Source: Datura wrightii (Eukaryota > Streptophyta > Magnoliopsida > Solanales > Solanaceae). Taken from it: a stretch of 64,000 nucleotides of DNA. The translations under genes were made by a program, and so were the position numbers. Positions 25,741 to 38,900 of the stretch are shown here, piece after piece (the stretch's first letter is position 1; every line of letters starts with the position of its first letter). The notes beneath the pieces are model-generated. The model was not told where the DNA came from. It did no database searches and saw nothing but the letters and a program-made list of their open reading frames with translations. The stretch lies in the NCBI GenBank assembly GCA_035772735.1, contig JASDFA010000007.1, forward strand, positions 147,993,001-148,057,000, in the 5' to 3' direction.

Positions 25741-27284
25741 ATTATACAATAAAATTTACAGAAAATGGTAGTAACATATTCGATCCCGGAGAGAAAGATA
25801 TAGAGGTTAGGGTAAAAGGTTTAGTATAGTCATCGTACTATACATGGGAGAAGTAGGGGCTAGCCTCTTCCTTTCCTCTTCTCACTAATGGTAGTATTAT
25901 TTAGTAATTGCGTAATTACTTATTGTGTCACTATTTGTTGCTTTATTTATTTTATTTCTTGCTATTTGATTGTCATATTTTTCTTGCAATCTTGCTTCGA
26001 TATAATACTCTACCCCACAAAAATAGAGATAATATATGCATATATTATATTCTTCTCAGATTTCACATGTGAAATTTTGTTGTTATCGTTGGTAGTAACA
26101 TATCTGAGTTATACATTATTTTGGAGGATTAATTCGATTAGGATTAGTTTCTTGTTGAAATATTTTGTGAAGGTGCTATTTTGGGTGAAATATTTAGTAT
26201 TATTAGTTGACCAAAAAAAGTAGATTGAGTAATAATCACGAAGAATGAAAAAAAGGAAGAGTGCAAATCAATTGATAGTTACCTAAAACAACCTCAATAA
26301 TAATGATGAATGCTTTTGATTAATTGCGTTAATTAAAGTGATTAGGTGCTTAAGCTAGCACTGAAAATATTAATTCTAAAAGTTGATTGGCTGGAGCAAT
26401 AGTAATACTATCTTCTATCCGGAAAAACATAATCAACTTATTAGGGTTTGGTCGGTTGGAAATTTAGTTATCTCGGGATAATTATCACATTTGAAAAAAA
26501 TAATACTATAATATCAGAATAAATTAATCCTAAATTTTATCTCAATTAAACATGAATAAACTTATTCCAAAATTAATTCTAAAATTATTTATCCATTATC
26601 TCGTATACCAAGTCATTCTTACGTAAATGAAGTCCATCTGCACGAATAATATAACCATTATAAAATTAATTAAATTCTTTGTAAAAATGCAGGGTACCAA
26701 TAATTAAACGTCTTTTAATGATGTAGGAATTAACTTATTTCTTGGATATGGTTATACAATGACCAAAATAATCTTAAAAATATTTAAATGATTGTTATTG
26801 AGATTACTAGTAGAGTAAATTTCATTAAATCCTTTTAACCTTTAAGAATTAGAAAATTATATTTTTGTATTTTTTGAATGGGAACGATGATCCTTTCAAC
26901 TTCATTTTTCGATAAACCAAAAAATATTAATTAGAGTCTTTTTCTCTCTTTTCTCAAATCGAATCTCCACATTTTCTTTTTTAAATAAAAAAAAAAAAGA
27001 GGTTTTCAATCACAATCACTTATACCTTTGTCTCTAGTTTTTTGAGACCATGGAAACCAAAACCTTCATGTTTGAATGCAATTTATGAAGGAAAGCTCAA
27101 GTATGAATAAACCTTTCGACACCTTCTATTAGTTTTGTGTAGGGAATTATGCACACATGAAAACATAAGCCATTAAAAACATCAAAAACTAGAGCGACAA
27201 AGGAGTTAAAGGTGCACTTATGACAACTAAATTAAAATGATTATATATTTGAAGAAATACTTACCAAAACCCAAAAATGTTATA

Positions 27285-27557
27285 ATATGTTTGGCCAAGT
27301 ATTCGAAAGATTGAAAGTATTTATTTCAAAAAATTGAGATATTTGATTATATTTTTAGGAAGTAATGAGTGATTTTGAGTAATGGAACAAGCTTATTTTT
27401 TAGACTTTTTAAATCTTGATCAAATAATTGTTAAAAGTGGTTTTCAGATTGATTAACAAACACAAATTATTACTCTTCAAAAGTATCTTTTTGAAAATAC
27501 TCTTCATAAAAGTTAATTTTAATATAAATAAATTTTGAAAGCTTGATCAAACAGATT
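27285..27557. mobile_element. MITE with ATGTTTGGCCAAG ends
   Basis: The left end ATATGTTTGGCCAAGTATTC and the reverse complement of the right end (AAATCTGTTTGATCAAGCTTTC) form imperfect inverted repeats about 270 bp apart. The interior is AT-rich and has no ORF. The 'gtttggccaagc..gcttggccaaac' wording is widespread in Solanaceae, but the superfamily was not determined. Confidence 0.5.
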
Positions 27558-28707
27558 TTAGCCGGTTGCTTAGTAATATAATTGTATATGTCTTTTTTGT
27601 TTTTTTCTTTCCATTCAGTGTCTAATACTTATTTTTGAGCTTGACTAATCAGGATTTTCACCTAAAAATTCCGTTTTAAAAATAAAATGCTTTTTATTAA
27701 AGACGTGATTTCATTTATAAGGCTTAAATCCGAAACTTTCAATTAAATATGAACATATATTTATCATCCACCATAATTTTTGGTGTGATATATATGTCAT
27801 TTCATGGACAATTATTTGAGAAATAAGTTAGGTATATTTGTGAAATTTGGAACTTAGTCCTTTGTGAAGGATTGTCGGCAAAATGGATCCAAAAGAGAAA
27901 AAAGAAAAAAAACATTCCGTCACAAACCTTGTTGTACAATTATTTCAATATTTTCTATTTTATGTTTTCTATGCATATAATTGCAACTAGCTTAAATTGG
28001 ACATTTTTAGTAGTCATAAAGGTCTTCTAAATCAATAATTTGAAAAATTATCCCCCACTTGGCAAGTAATATATCATGAATTTTTTTAAAAAAAAATATC
28101 AAAATTTTTATAGTTTCAATTTAAGTTGAGCTCGATTGGTATAGTAAACACGTTATTAGAATCTTGAATTCAAGTTCTGTAAATAAATTTTCTTTTAATA
28201 GGAAATATTTTTACTCATACAGTACGATCTGAATTCATCAAATTCAAAATAAATATCGAATATCGAATAAAAAATTTTTTTAAAAAAATTTGAGTTAATG
28301 GGTCTTGATAAAAGAATAACATAGTTACAAATTTATAATAGCGTCTAATTCAATATTGAACATTTATTAGGGACCTCCTGAATTCTCCTTGAGAATAACA
28401 ATAATAATATACCTAGTCCTACTGTAATTCTTGAGAATGACATGTATGAGTAATACTCCACTGCTTTCGATTTACTGTCGCAGTGCAACTTTCCAATTTC
28501 AGAATTATTTCAAGCAATATTTAAAAATATCTAATTTTAGAAAAAAAACTATGATTTAGAGTACTCTTTTTATAGCCAAATATATAAACTTCGTATAGAT
28601 GAATTAAGAAATTGATATTCATATCATATTTAAAAACCATATGTGTAGATATTTGTATTTGGAATGTTGTCATTTTGTTGGGGGGAGGGGGGGGGGGGGG
28701 AATTTTA

Positions 28708-30090
28708 GAGTTTGTTTTGTACGAAGAAAAATATTTTTTAATTTTCTCATTGTTGGTGGCTTAAATATTTTGAAAAGTATTTTTCAAATGGACTAATTCT
28801 TATCCAGTTTAAAAAAAATGACTTCTCTACAGAAAGTAAAATCTTTTTTTTTTGCAAAACTCTCTTTTAATATTGCCACCTGACCTCGACTCAGTACCCG
28901 ACATCAACCCAAAAATTCGATTCTGACCTCGACCAAGGATCCACCGTTCGACCCTGATCTAGGACCTAACCCAACCCGGGATCGACTCCCGACTCGGGTG
29001 GGGGTTGATAGTCTGGTCCTAGGTCGGGGTCGAGTTAGGAGTCCGATCCCCGATCAGGATCAAGTCAAGAGTCGGGATTCGGATCTCAGGTTGGGAGTTA
29101 GGTCATGGATCAAAATCGGGGTTTGGTCCTGGATTGGGGTCTCGAGTTGGATCTCGGGTCGAGGTCAACATTGGGGTGGGGAGTCGAATTTTGAGTCAGG
29201 AGTTAGGTACCAGATCAGAACTGGGGTCAGCTCTTGGGTCGGAGTCAAAAGTTGGGTTTTGGTCGGGGTCTCGAGCCGGATCTCGGGTCGAGGTTGAAGT
29301 TGGGGTCGGGAGTAGAATCTTGAGCCAGGAGTTAGGTCAGAAGTTAGGAGTTGGGTATTGTGATGGATTCGAGGTTGTGCTCGAGAATCGGGTCCCAAGT
29401 CAGGGTCAGAATCGGGGTTGAAAGTCGTGTCCTAAATCGGGGTTGGGATCGAGATTGAAAGTCATTAATTAGATCGAGGTCAGGGTTAGGAGTCGGGTTC
29501 GAGACCTAAATTCTGACCCCGACTTTGGACCCTACTTTCAACCTCAATCCAGGACTCGACCTCGGTCAGTGATCGACTTTCGACCTTGGCACCAAACCCG
29601 AGACCCTAGTCTCTACCCAGACCTTGACCCCAACCTTAACTACGACTCAAGACTCGACTCCCTGTCCCGAATCGAGACCCCACTTTTGAAACCCGATCCA
29701 AGACTCGACCTCGACCCCGACTCCGACTACCTATCCCTACTACAATTCAGGACCCGATTTCTGACCCCCTACTCAGGACCCAAACAGCTGACTCCCGACT
29801 AGAGACTCGACCCCGACTCCGACCTTGACTCAAAGTTGAGGTGATCATGTTTGGAGGTCGGGTCTCAAGTTGGGGTTGTGTCTAGAATCGATGTTGGGTT
29901 TAGGTCGGGTTGGGATAGGGGGTTCGAGTCAGTGTTAAAGGATAGAATCCAGGTTCGTTCATATTATACCTAAATGCTCTTGGTATAATATATTTTTTTA
30001 CTAACCAAACATCAGAAAATAAATAAATAAAATTATTTATTTAAAAAAAAAACAGAAAAATATTTTCTTTTCCTACCAAACACATCCCCC
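28708..30090. mobile_element. 1.4-kb TTA-flanked inverted-repeat element with a GGGTCG-type repeat core
   Basis: The ends are GAGTTTGTTTTGTACGAAG (left) and, in reverse complement, GGGGGATGTGTTTGGTAGG (right). TTA lies directly outside both ends (28705-28707 and 30091-30093), as expected for a Harbinger/Tourist-like insertion. The left arm (28,715-28,850) aligns in reverse with the right arm of the 500-bp element at 48.1 kb, including 'aaaatgacttctctac'. The core, about 28,880-29,960, is a degenerate short repeat built on gggtc/ggagtc. It is C-rich on the plus strand to about 28,995, G-rich to about 29,510, C-rich to about 29,830 and G-rich again to the end. Open frames in it are artefacts of the repeat. 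Confidence 0.6.
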
Positions 30091-30093
30091 TTA

Positions 30094-33000
30094 AATGTAA
30101 TTCATTCTACTGTTTTAATTTTGTTGGTACCTAATTGTCCAGGAGTGCCACAATATGGAATTTTATGAAGAAAAAATCCCATACATGCAAATTTAATAAC
30201 TTAATCTATTAACTGAGTGGTTCATAGAATTTAATGTGTTTAATATGGCATGAATGAGTAGGAAAATGGACCATGTGGGAAGTAGCAGCTGAGGTGTCTG
30301 TCAGATTTCAGATACAATCTTTTTTTGGATTTTTATTAGCATTGAGAGTGACCTTTTAGTGTGTATTCCCGTAGACTCTCAAAATCCAAAAGAACTAATA
30401 AATATTCAAACAAGAAATAATATATTTTATTATTTACTTGCATTTTGTCAACTAGTAAGTGAATGATTCTAATTCAAAAGATCTATGAACATATAATAGC
30501 TTGAATAAAAGTAAATAGGAGAAAACCTACTCCTTAAAAATATAGTATGTCCTTATTGTGCATTTTAGTCCACATTAATTAGAGACTAATTAATATATAA
30601 TAACAATAAAAGAGGATTTAAATTTGCCTTTGTGGTTAAATATTTAGTTCAATCATAACTGCGCTGCTAGTGATTAAGGGGTAATTTTTAGCAAAAATTG
30701 TATCGACAAGGATATAAATGATCCAAATTTCTAAAAGAGAATAAGTTAGATCTTTTCGTAAAGTATAAAGATAAATTTATACGATTCTAAGTGTACGAAC
30801 TTAAGAATCAAAAGGTAATTTTTCAAGATTCACTTCCTTCCACCAATTTTGTTTGCCTCCTCCATATTATACCTAATAACATACAATAACATAACGGGGT
30901 TTTCTCCAATACATAGCAAAATCAAGAACACCTTTTTATGTTTTTGGTTTACTGAAATGTCTTCTTTTCCTTTATGTCATATCCAATTGGAGTCTACATT
31001 TGCTCCCTCACCTCTAAGTTTTTTTAACCATTTTGTGGGCATGTGTTAAAGTATGGGGTTGTGTAATGGGAAATTAAAGGGTTGGGATTTTGAAGCAAGT
31101 TATATAGGGGTATAGTGACAATATAAAAATTCCCTACACTATCAAGGGGAATAGGAGCTACGGTATTAGGTACAGATTCGAATAAATCTAATATATTTTA
31201 TTTAAATTTCATATTTATATAAAAATATAATTATGAATTAAATAACTAAAACGAACTATAAATTCGATGTGAACATTATTTTTAGGCAATAAGGTCAATT
31301 ATTTTGTAACAAGAATAAAAGCTTTTCATCAAAACAAAAAGATATTAGTGGAGTAAATTCCTGTGAGGTCAATTTCCAAACTTCTTTATAAAAAAAGATA
31401 GGGGATTTTTTGAGCCACTAGTACAATAGTAAGGACCACTCTAAAGAGTTGAAAAAATAGAAAATAAAGCTAGAAACTAATAAACCATAACCAAAAGTTC
31501 AAGAAAAGCTAACCCTATATATACATACCATCCCTGTTAAATGTAAACAAAAAAGAAAAAAAAATGTTTACACCCCAAAAAAGAAAAAAGAAGATGGACA
31601 AAAATCAGAAAATACTTGGTGGTGGATCAGAAAATTAATTAGGTCATCTTTCTTTAAATTTTAAATTTAGCGGAGATTGAGGATTATGAAAGAAAATTAG
31701 TAGGTAGTCGATTGTTATTTAATTATTTTTTTCAGTATAATTATTGTCATTCTCCTATTATTTTATTTTTTAATTTTATTAGTAGCCGATGCTTTTCTTG
31801 TTTTGGTTATTGTTATTATTTATTGTTACTATCGTTCTTTTCATTCACTATTTTTTACATCACTTTTTTACTATTATATATATATATATATATATATATA
31901 TTACTGTTTTGTTATTTAAACCGAATGTTTATTGCAAAATCATTTTTTTATATTCATAAAATAAAAATAAAATTTATATATCTATTTTTTCTAGACTTAA
32001 TTGTGAGATCAAATTAAATTTGATACCGTTGTTGTATTTTCCTCCTAATTTCTGATCCCAAGGGAAGTCCGCCGCGCGACTGGCTCAAATTTTCATGGAT
32101 CAACGGTAAGGTCAAATACACAGTTTCAAAATTCCACAAGTATACTTAATTTTTTCGTGTTAAAATAAATAGTATTTTTAATTTTAACATATTTAAAAAT
32201 TATTTATTTTTTTTAAAAAATAATTTTACTTATTTATTCTTAATAAATAATTTTTTAAAAATTATAATTTTTTAAATATTTTTTTAATTTTTATTTAAAT
32301 AAAAATAAAGTTAAAAAAATATTATTAATATTTTTTTAATTATGTAAAATATTATTTATTTAAAATAAAATAAAAAATAAAAATATTATTTATTTTAAAA
32401 TAAAAAAATATATGTATTGACTTCACAGGGCTGCGCATCATACATAAAAATATATTAAGAATCACCCACTAAGTCGGCTGTTTTCGATTCGATATTATGC
32501 AGGTGGCGTAACTTTGAGTTATTGTTACTATCAAAAGTTGCGGTGGAGCAATACATACTCGACCTTCGTTTTTAATCAAAACATTTAAATTAAATTTTTT
32601 ATATTATGCATTTTGATGGAAAAATATAACGTGAAGTTTGAAAAAAGTAAATTTTATGTAAATTTTATTTTTATTTTAAGAAATATAAAGGTTGTTTTTA
32701 ATAGATTATCGGCTCAAGAAAAAGTATTGCAAAGTAGTGCGATAATTCATGTACAAGAGACAGTAGATATAGTACTCTCTCTATTTCAATTTGTTTGTCT
32801 TACTTGTTTTTTTAATCTGTTTAAAAAATAATTTCTTTTCTTTTTTAACAATCCTTTAATTTCAACTTTTCACATGACATTTTTAAGAATAAAATATTAA
32901 AAGACATTTTGGTGTATATTGTACACATCTTTAGTTTAGGACTACACAAGATTTAAAAATTTTCTTTACTTTCTTAGACTTCACATCAAAATAAAATCAG

Positions 33001-35990
33001 ATTAATATATTAAAATCGAAAGAGTAATAAAAATCGTAGGACAAGAAACCACGGGATAATAAAGATGGAAAACATTTCCTTAACAAGAACGTAAGGATTT
33101 AAATTTATTAGTACAAAAGATTGTTACAAGTTGACCAAATATTTGGGGTGAAAAATGGAAAAAGTCGTGGGTTGTGGTCCTAAATGTGTCAATTGTCAAA
33201 AAGAAAAAGTAGAACAACTATCGCTTTCGTGGGAATTTCGCTAAGAAAGGGATAGTTTGTTTGTTCCCCTATATTTAACAATATTGTTGATGGTCCCCCC
33301 TCAAGAAAAACAATGTTCAAATTAAATGCTTTATAGGTTTATTAACACAACCAAAATTTAATTTATTTCACCAATAAAATAAACAATCGACAGCTAATTA
33401 GAGGAGAAGGAAATCATTTGTAAATATAATTTTGATTCTGTAGGTAGGTACTTTGAGCTAAAAAGATATCAAAATAAGATCAAAGGAAAGATCTAACTAG
33501 AGACTAAAATATTTTAAAATAATAATCTTCGTAATAAATTATTCTATTTTGTAGCTATTTGGTCTCTAATTGAGAAAACAAACAATATTAGGGATAAACT
33601 TGATTAGTACTTATCATTAGAAAATATTGTGGGCCATGGACAAGTGGTTAGCAAATGCACATGCATCCGGCGTTCATGTACTATTCGAGAAACGGTTATG
33701 TATCAAAGGGTGTGATATAAACATTCTATCCTAATAAGTGTTAATATGATTATTTTCACACGACTCAAATTAGATCATGCGAAGATAATTTTACTGTTCC
33801 TTTAAAATTTCCGTCTTTATTTGGTAAGTTTAATTCTAATAAATATATACTCTATGAAAATAGATATTTTTTTAAACAATATGCAGTTGAAACCAGATAT
33901 TCTTGTTTCTGTTTTCTTTTCTTTGATCAATCATTTAAATCATAGAATTGTCATTCCAATTTAATCATTTTTCTTTTTTCACTTTAGTCTAGCACAAGTA
34001 TATTAGAATCTACTAGCACAATTTATTTTATTTCTTTTTAGGAGAGGGGGGGGGGGTAGTATTTTTCTTCTATGTGGATGTGAAATATGTTTAAAATTCT
34101 GATTTTAAATTACCCTCCCCATTCTAAAAGAAATGCCACTATTTGAGAACAGTAAACTATTCCACAACTATTAACTTTTGAAAACACCATACTACATGAC
34201 TAAACATAAAAAAAAAGTTTGGTGCATAAATTATCTCGTGTTATCTATAGGTTCAAAAAAGGACCACAGATTAAGAGGTGTAATACAAACAATCTACTCT
34301 ACTGCAAATATCATTGACTGCTTTCACGGATCGAACCGTGACCAGGTCAGATGGCTAATATAGAATTGATATGACATGATATGGTAATAGGAAGGGGGGG
34401 GGGGGTTGTTGGTACTTGTACTTTTAGGTTTGGTATTTGCAGGACAATATTTCAAAAAAGGAGGCAGGAATTAGAAGGCTCAAAGAAAAAAAAGGTTTTG
34501 CCAGTGGTCCATCACTTTAAAGTAAATATAGGTGGTGAAAAGGAATGCATAATACTGAAAGGGACTGACCTATTTAACTGGAAAAAGAAAAGGAAAAATG
34601 AAATACAGAATTTGTCCACAAGTACCCTACCTACTGAACATAAATTTGTCCTCTAACATAAATGTACTACAAGTTAGCTTGGCAGCATCTCGACTAATTT
34701 TGTTAGATATTTTTATTTTTTACTAGCACAAAACGAGCTTACACGCATCTTGATTTTGCTAACTTCCATCAGCATAAATATGAGGTAACTTTAACCAATA
34801 AGACTTTGACAAATAAGAAAAAAATCACTTAATATTTTTACTTCGGTTGAGATATGAAACTGAGAACTCATCAACTTTCTCTGATCTCTATCATCAATTT
34901 CATTTATCTAATTAATTGTTCCTAAACCACATTTTACTTTGTTCATGCTATTTAGTAAAGAAATCATTTTTACTGGGATATATTTGAAATTTATTCTCAT
35001 CATATTTATTTTGTTCAATCAAATATGACTTTTGACTAAAGACCAATTTGAACAGCCAAACAGATTGATCTTTATTCACATTTCATTTTTTGACACTATA
35101 GAATGGGTATTGAATAGCCTTAATGGCATTTATTAATATTCAATTGAGATATTATTCTTTTCAAAACAGAACATTAGACCCCACTCTTGTGAAAAAACAA
35201 AGAGCGGTTTTCTTGATTTTATACCCTAAGACATTGTTTTTTGAGTAATTTCAAAAAACAGTTAGGTTGAATATAACGTAAAGTCATTTTGTCGAGGGAA
35301 TTGCGAATCGATCTGATCCGGAGTCATAAAAATTATGGGATTCCCAAAATTATTAATAGAAACAGTATTGTACAACTGATCTTTTCACAAATATTGGTTT
35401 CTACTAGTATATCAACTTTGCAGTTCTCCCTAACAGTGGATAATCATCTTTTCACTTTTTTTTTTTAAAAAAAGGTAGATTAGGGACCCTGTTTGGTCTC
35501 TTCATTGTTGTCATGAAGAAAATAGTCCTTCAATTCCACACTAAATATAACAAACTTCGACGTATCAATAGTGGCCACTATAGAGATAGGACGCATTCTG
35601 ACGTACCCTACAGATGAATCACTGATCATAAAACAACATGCGCGCGCATCCATACACACGACGACACATCAAATATGTTAAAACAGTATACTTCATGTAT
35701 GACAAGGTTACCGACTGATCGTGCTTTCATGTCTTGTTGTGAAAAACTCCAGTTTATACCAATGACTACAAAAAAAGTGATGTGTGCCGGGGATGACTAG
35801 TGAAAAACAGAACAAGTATCCATGCATTAAGAAAGTGCATTGTGTGACACTTTCCCTGAGACAGAGTTACTATTTGAAACATAGCATCCTGTACATAGAA
35901 GACATTACCACATTAAAAGATAGGGAGGAAACAAAGGAATATTATATAAAGGGTGAAAGACTAATATATAGCTCTAGAAAAGCTAAGACT
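30094..35990. other. Gene-free intergenic region
   Basis: No gene was recognised between the inverted-repeat element and the 3' end of FtsZ2. The stretch contains a TA microsatellite (about 31,875-31,901), AT-rich fold-back stretches at about 32,120-32,410, a Stowaway-like MITE listed separately, and two poly-G runs near 34,045 and 34,390. Confidence 0.6.
32773..33025. mobile_element. Stowaway-like MITE
   Basis: The left terminus TACTCTCTCTATTTCAATTT and the reverse complement of the right terminus (TACTCTTTCGATTTTAATAT) are inverted repeats about 250 bp apart, and TA lies at both borders. 'tttgtttgtcttactt' just inside the left end is typical wording of plant Stowaway elements. Non-coding. 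Confidence 0.65.
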
Positions 35991-35993
35991 GAC

Positions 35994-38900
35994 TTAAGCT
36001 CTAGGATAGCGAGAGCCTCCTTTCTTCCGGAGGAACTCAGGGATCTCTACTGAACCACCTTCCAGGATGGATGAAGGTCGTCGGTTAATTCCAAGGTTGG
36101 CATCTCCTTGTGCTAGTTGATTTCCCTGCAACACCATGGAACAAAGTATATAAGATGCCCACCAATGCACAGGATTTGCATGAGTAGAATACATGTAAGG
36201 AAACAAATATACCAGGTGCAGGCACATACAAAGAGAAGGTGGAAGAGAGGAATACCTGGAGGGGCCTCGCTTCACTTTCTTCTTGGCGCTTAAAACCGGT
36301 GGCAATTAAGGTTATACTGACCTGATAATTATGATGCGAGTAAACATGATCCAAGATGAATATTGATCAAGGGTTCGGGGAAAGAGAGCTTGAAACTAGT
36401 AAATAGAAATATTATGAGTAATGCATGCTGACAAGTGATACAATCCTCCTGGATGATGTAACATTACAAGAACCTATTTGTGTTTGCCATAGAATATAGA
36501 CAAGCATTTGCTGTGAAAAATAAAGTCAATGTCACCACTGATGCATCTATTCATTGGAGCAATTCTTGTTTCTGTCAAATTTTAATCACTTGATTTACCA
36601 ATTAGAAAGAAACCCTTCCCTATACTTGGTCAATATTTGACTTCTGACCTGATAGGCTGTTTCTTGGAAGTACATGCTTTGCATGAGAAATTCTTTCAAG
36701 TTGTTCTACTGTGACCAATTGCCTTTTCTTAATTTCTCTATTTACCTTGAAATTATAAGTAGTATGCCTTTTCATAATTCCAAAGAATAATCTCAATAGT
36801 AAACTCAGGATTAGATTTGTTATGCAAGAGAAATCGATTGCTAATGCTTTTTCTTATTAAAGGAAAGCAACTGTTACTATCCCTCAAATTCGGGTTTTTT
36901 ATGGTCGGACCTACTTTATGCTGTTTCAAGTATTAGAAGCTTCTGAGAGTCTAAACCAGGCCCATTGTGATTATTTAACATATAGATATTTGCTTGGTTA
37001 TTTCAGCATAGTATCATCTTAACAGACCCCACTTGTGGGATTAAACTAGGTATGTTGTTGTGTCATCTTAACAGAAGCAATATAATCCTTGTGATGGGAG
37101 ATATTAATGTACCTGTCCACTTAATGATGGGTCTATCACAGCTCCAAAAATGAGGTTGGCACTTGGATCGACAAGGTCATATATAACCTCTGCTGCAGCA
37201 TTTACCTACAGAAGTGCCAGAGGAACATGCAAATGTAAGAGAAGACATCAAAAATTGGATAAGTGATGAATTAACATCATCCACAAAGTGTCTGCGAGCA
37301 TAAAATATTGTGAATGCATCTGCTTAAAGTTTAATCTCATTACACACATAGCTTTCTGTAAATCTGGAGGTTCAAAAGCAAATAAGCAATAACGGTGCAT
37401 CTGAAGTAAGAATGCTTTGATTCCATAAATGTGAGTAAATGACTCATCAGGCCATCACACAGTATAACATGAAAGGCATGCAATGATGGAAATGTGGCTA
37501 TATGAAATTTCAATTGAAAAGCAGTCATCACGGCTGAAGAGAGGTAGCAAATAGGGCAGACAGGTAGACCATAAGCATAGGCCATTTAATTTTCTAGAGA
37601 AACCGCACTCATGCATCATTAATTAAAGATTCTCTTTGTTCTTTTCCATTTCTAGAAAACAGTCTGGGAAATTAATGAAAAGGGCTCATATAACTATCTT
37701 TACATGCTATGTTCAACATAGGAAATAATTTTCTTTACTAAAAGCAGTAAAAACCTTTGGGGGGGGGGGGGGGGGGGGCGAGAGGAGGCAGAGAGAGCAG
37801 GCCAGGTACCTCAAATAATGTTAAATCGCTACCACCGGTTATGTTCCATACAATTCCAGTAGCTCTCTCTATGCCGATGTCCAGCAAAGGAGATTGAACA
37901 GCATTCAATGCAGCATCTCTGGCTCTGGTCTTCCCTGCAATATCAATCAAACAATATGACATGTTCTGTAATACATTCTCAACAGAAATAATTTCCCAGG
38001 AAAATGCCAACTACATGAGAGGTAGGAAAGACCGAATGTGGCCATACATATATCTGGTATCCTGATCTGAATATTGTTCCATGTAACCTGCTAGAACTCA
38101 TAACTTAGCTGCTTCCTAATATGGATATGAAACACTTTCGGATCTTGGTCAAAACAAGGACGGAACATGCATAAAATCTGCACTTTCAGAAAGAAGTAAA
38201 GGCTAGAAAACAAGTCCAGCAGAGATCAAAGCTTACAATCATTTCTGTCAGCAACTACGTTCATATAAGACCCACAGGAGTCAAGGAAGCCGGATATTTA
38301 TTAATAGGGAAAACTATCACAGAATGACTTTCAAATGTCTGCAATCTAAAAGATTCTTCAATTTTCAGTTTTCCTTCCACGGGAAAAGGGGAGTGGAAGT
38401 ACTTTTTCAGTGAACTACATGTTTTTTATGAATTTTTTTCCAATTAGGAGTAAATTTTAGAAACTCAGTTTAGGTTATTTATTTTTTTATAACTGTTTTA
38501 AACTTGAGGAGAAAATGGGTCAACTGCTTATGCTTACAAGATCTCCTGGTATGAATTTGCACTGTAGCATATTGGACCTGAAGATGGTCATCTCCCTCAC
38601 AACATTGAGCCCTGAAGTCATACCAGACTCTTTTCCCTCCATGGCTGCCCACTCTCTCTCTCTCTCTCTCTCTCTCTTTTAGGTGCGAGATATATTTCTT
38701 CAAGCAGATCATCTTTGAAAAGGTATGACCATCTTTTTTATCTCTGCTGGTCACAATGGAAACAGTTCAGCCACTCTTCTCCTAATTATAGTCTCCTCCA
38801 ACCATCACTTTATGCCCGTGATATTACTCACTTTTTCACTACTTATATTGACGACACTCAAGTTAGTATTGCGATGGCACCATAACCACTCAGTTCTTTT

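Larger units (their letters stand above)
24178..28680. other. Gene-free AT-rich intergenic region
   Basis: No gene was recognised. A 111-residue open frame near 25.9 kb is very hydrophobic and AT-driven, with no family resemblance. A degraded SINE-like patch and two MITE-like patches are listed separately. A further segment at about 26,445-26,625 has the 'gtttggtcg..ttatctcgggataa' wording of another Solanaceae MITE but its right end is unclear. Confidence 0.6.

Noticed and set aside
25888..26223. 111-residue hydrophobic frame
   Set aside because: Very high T content gives Phe/Leu/Ile-rich frames by chance. No start context, no family resemblance and no introns or neighbours support it.
28998..29802. 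Open frames of 70-100 codons on both strands in the gggtcg repeat
   Set aside because: They result from the absence of stop codons in a short degenerate repeat. They are open in several frames at once and have no domain.
33630..33760. Second tRNA-derived SINE
   Set aside because: Words such as 'ggacaagtggttagcaaatgcacatgc' hint at an A box, but no convincing B box, tail or target duplication was found.
35600..35680. Alternating CG/CA stretch as a possible Z-DNA or regulatory site
   Set aside because: The 'gcgcgcgc' run is only a few bases long and there is no gene nearby to regulate.
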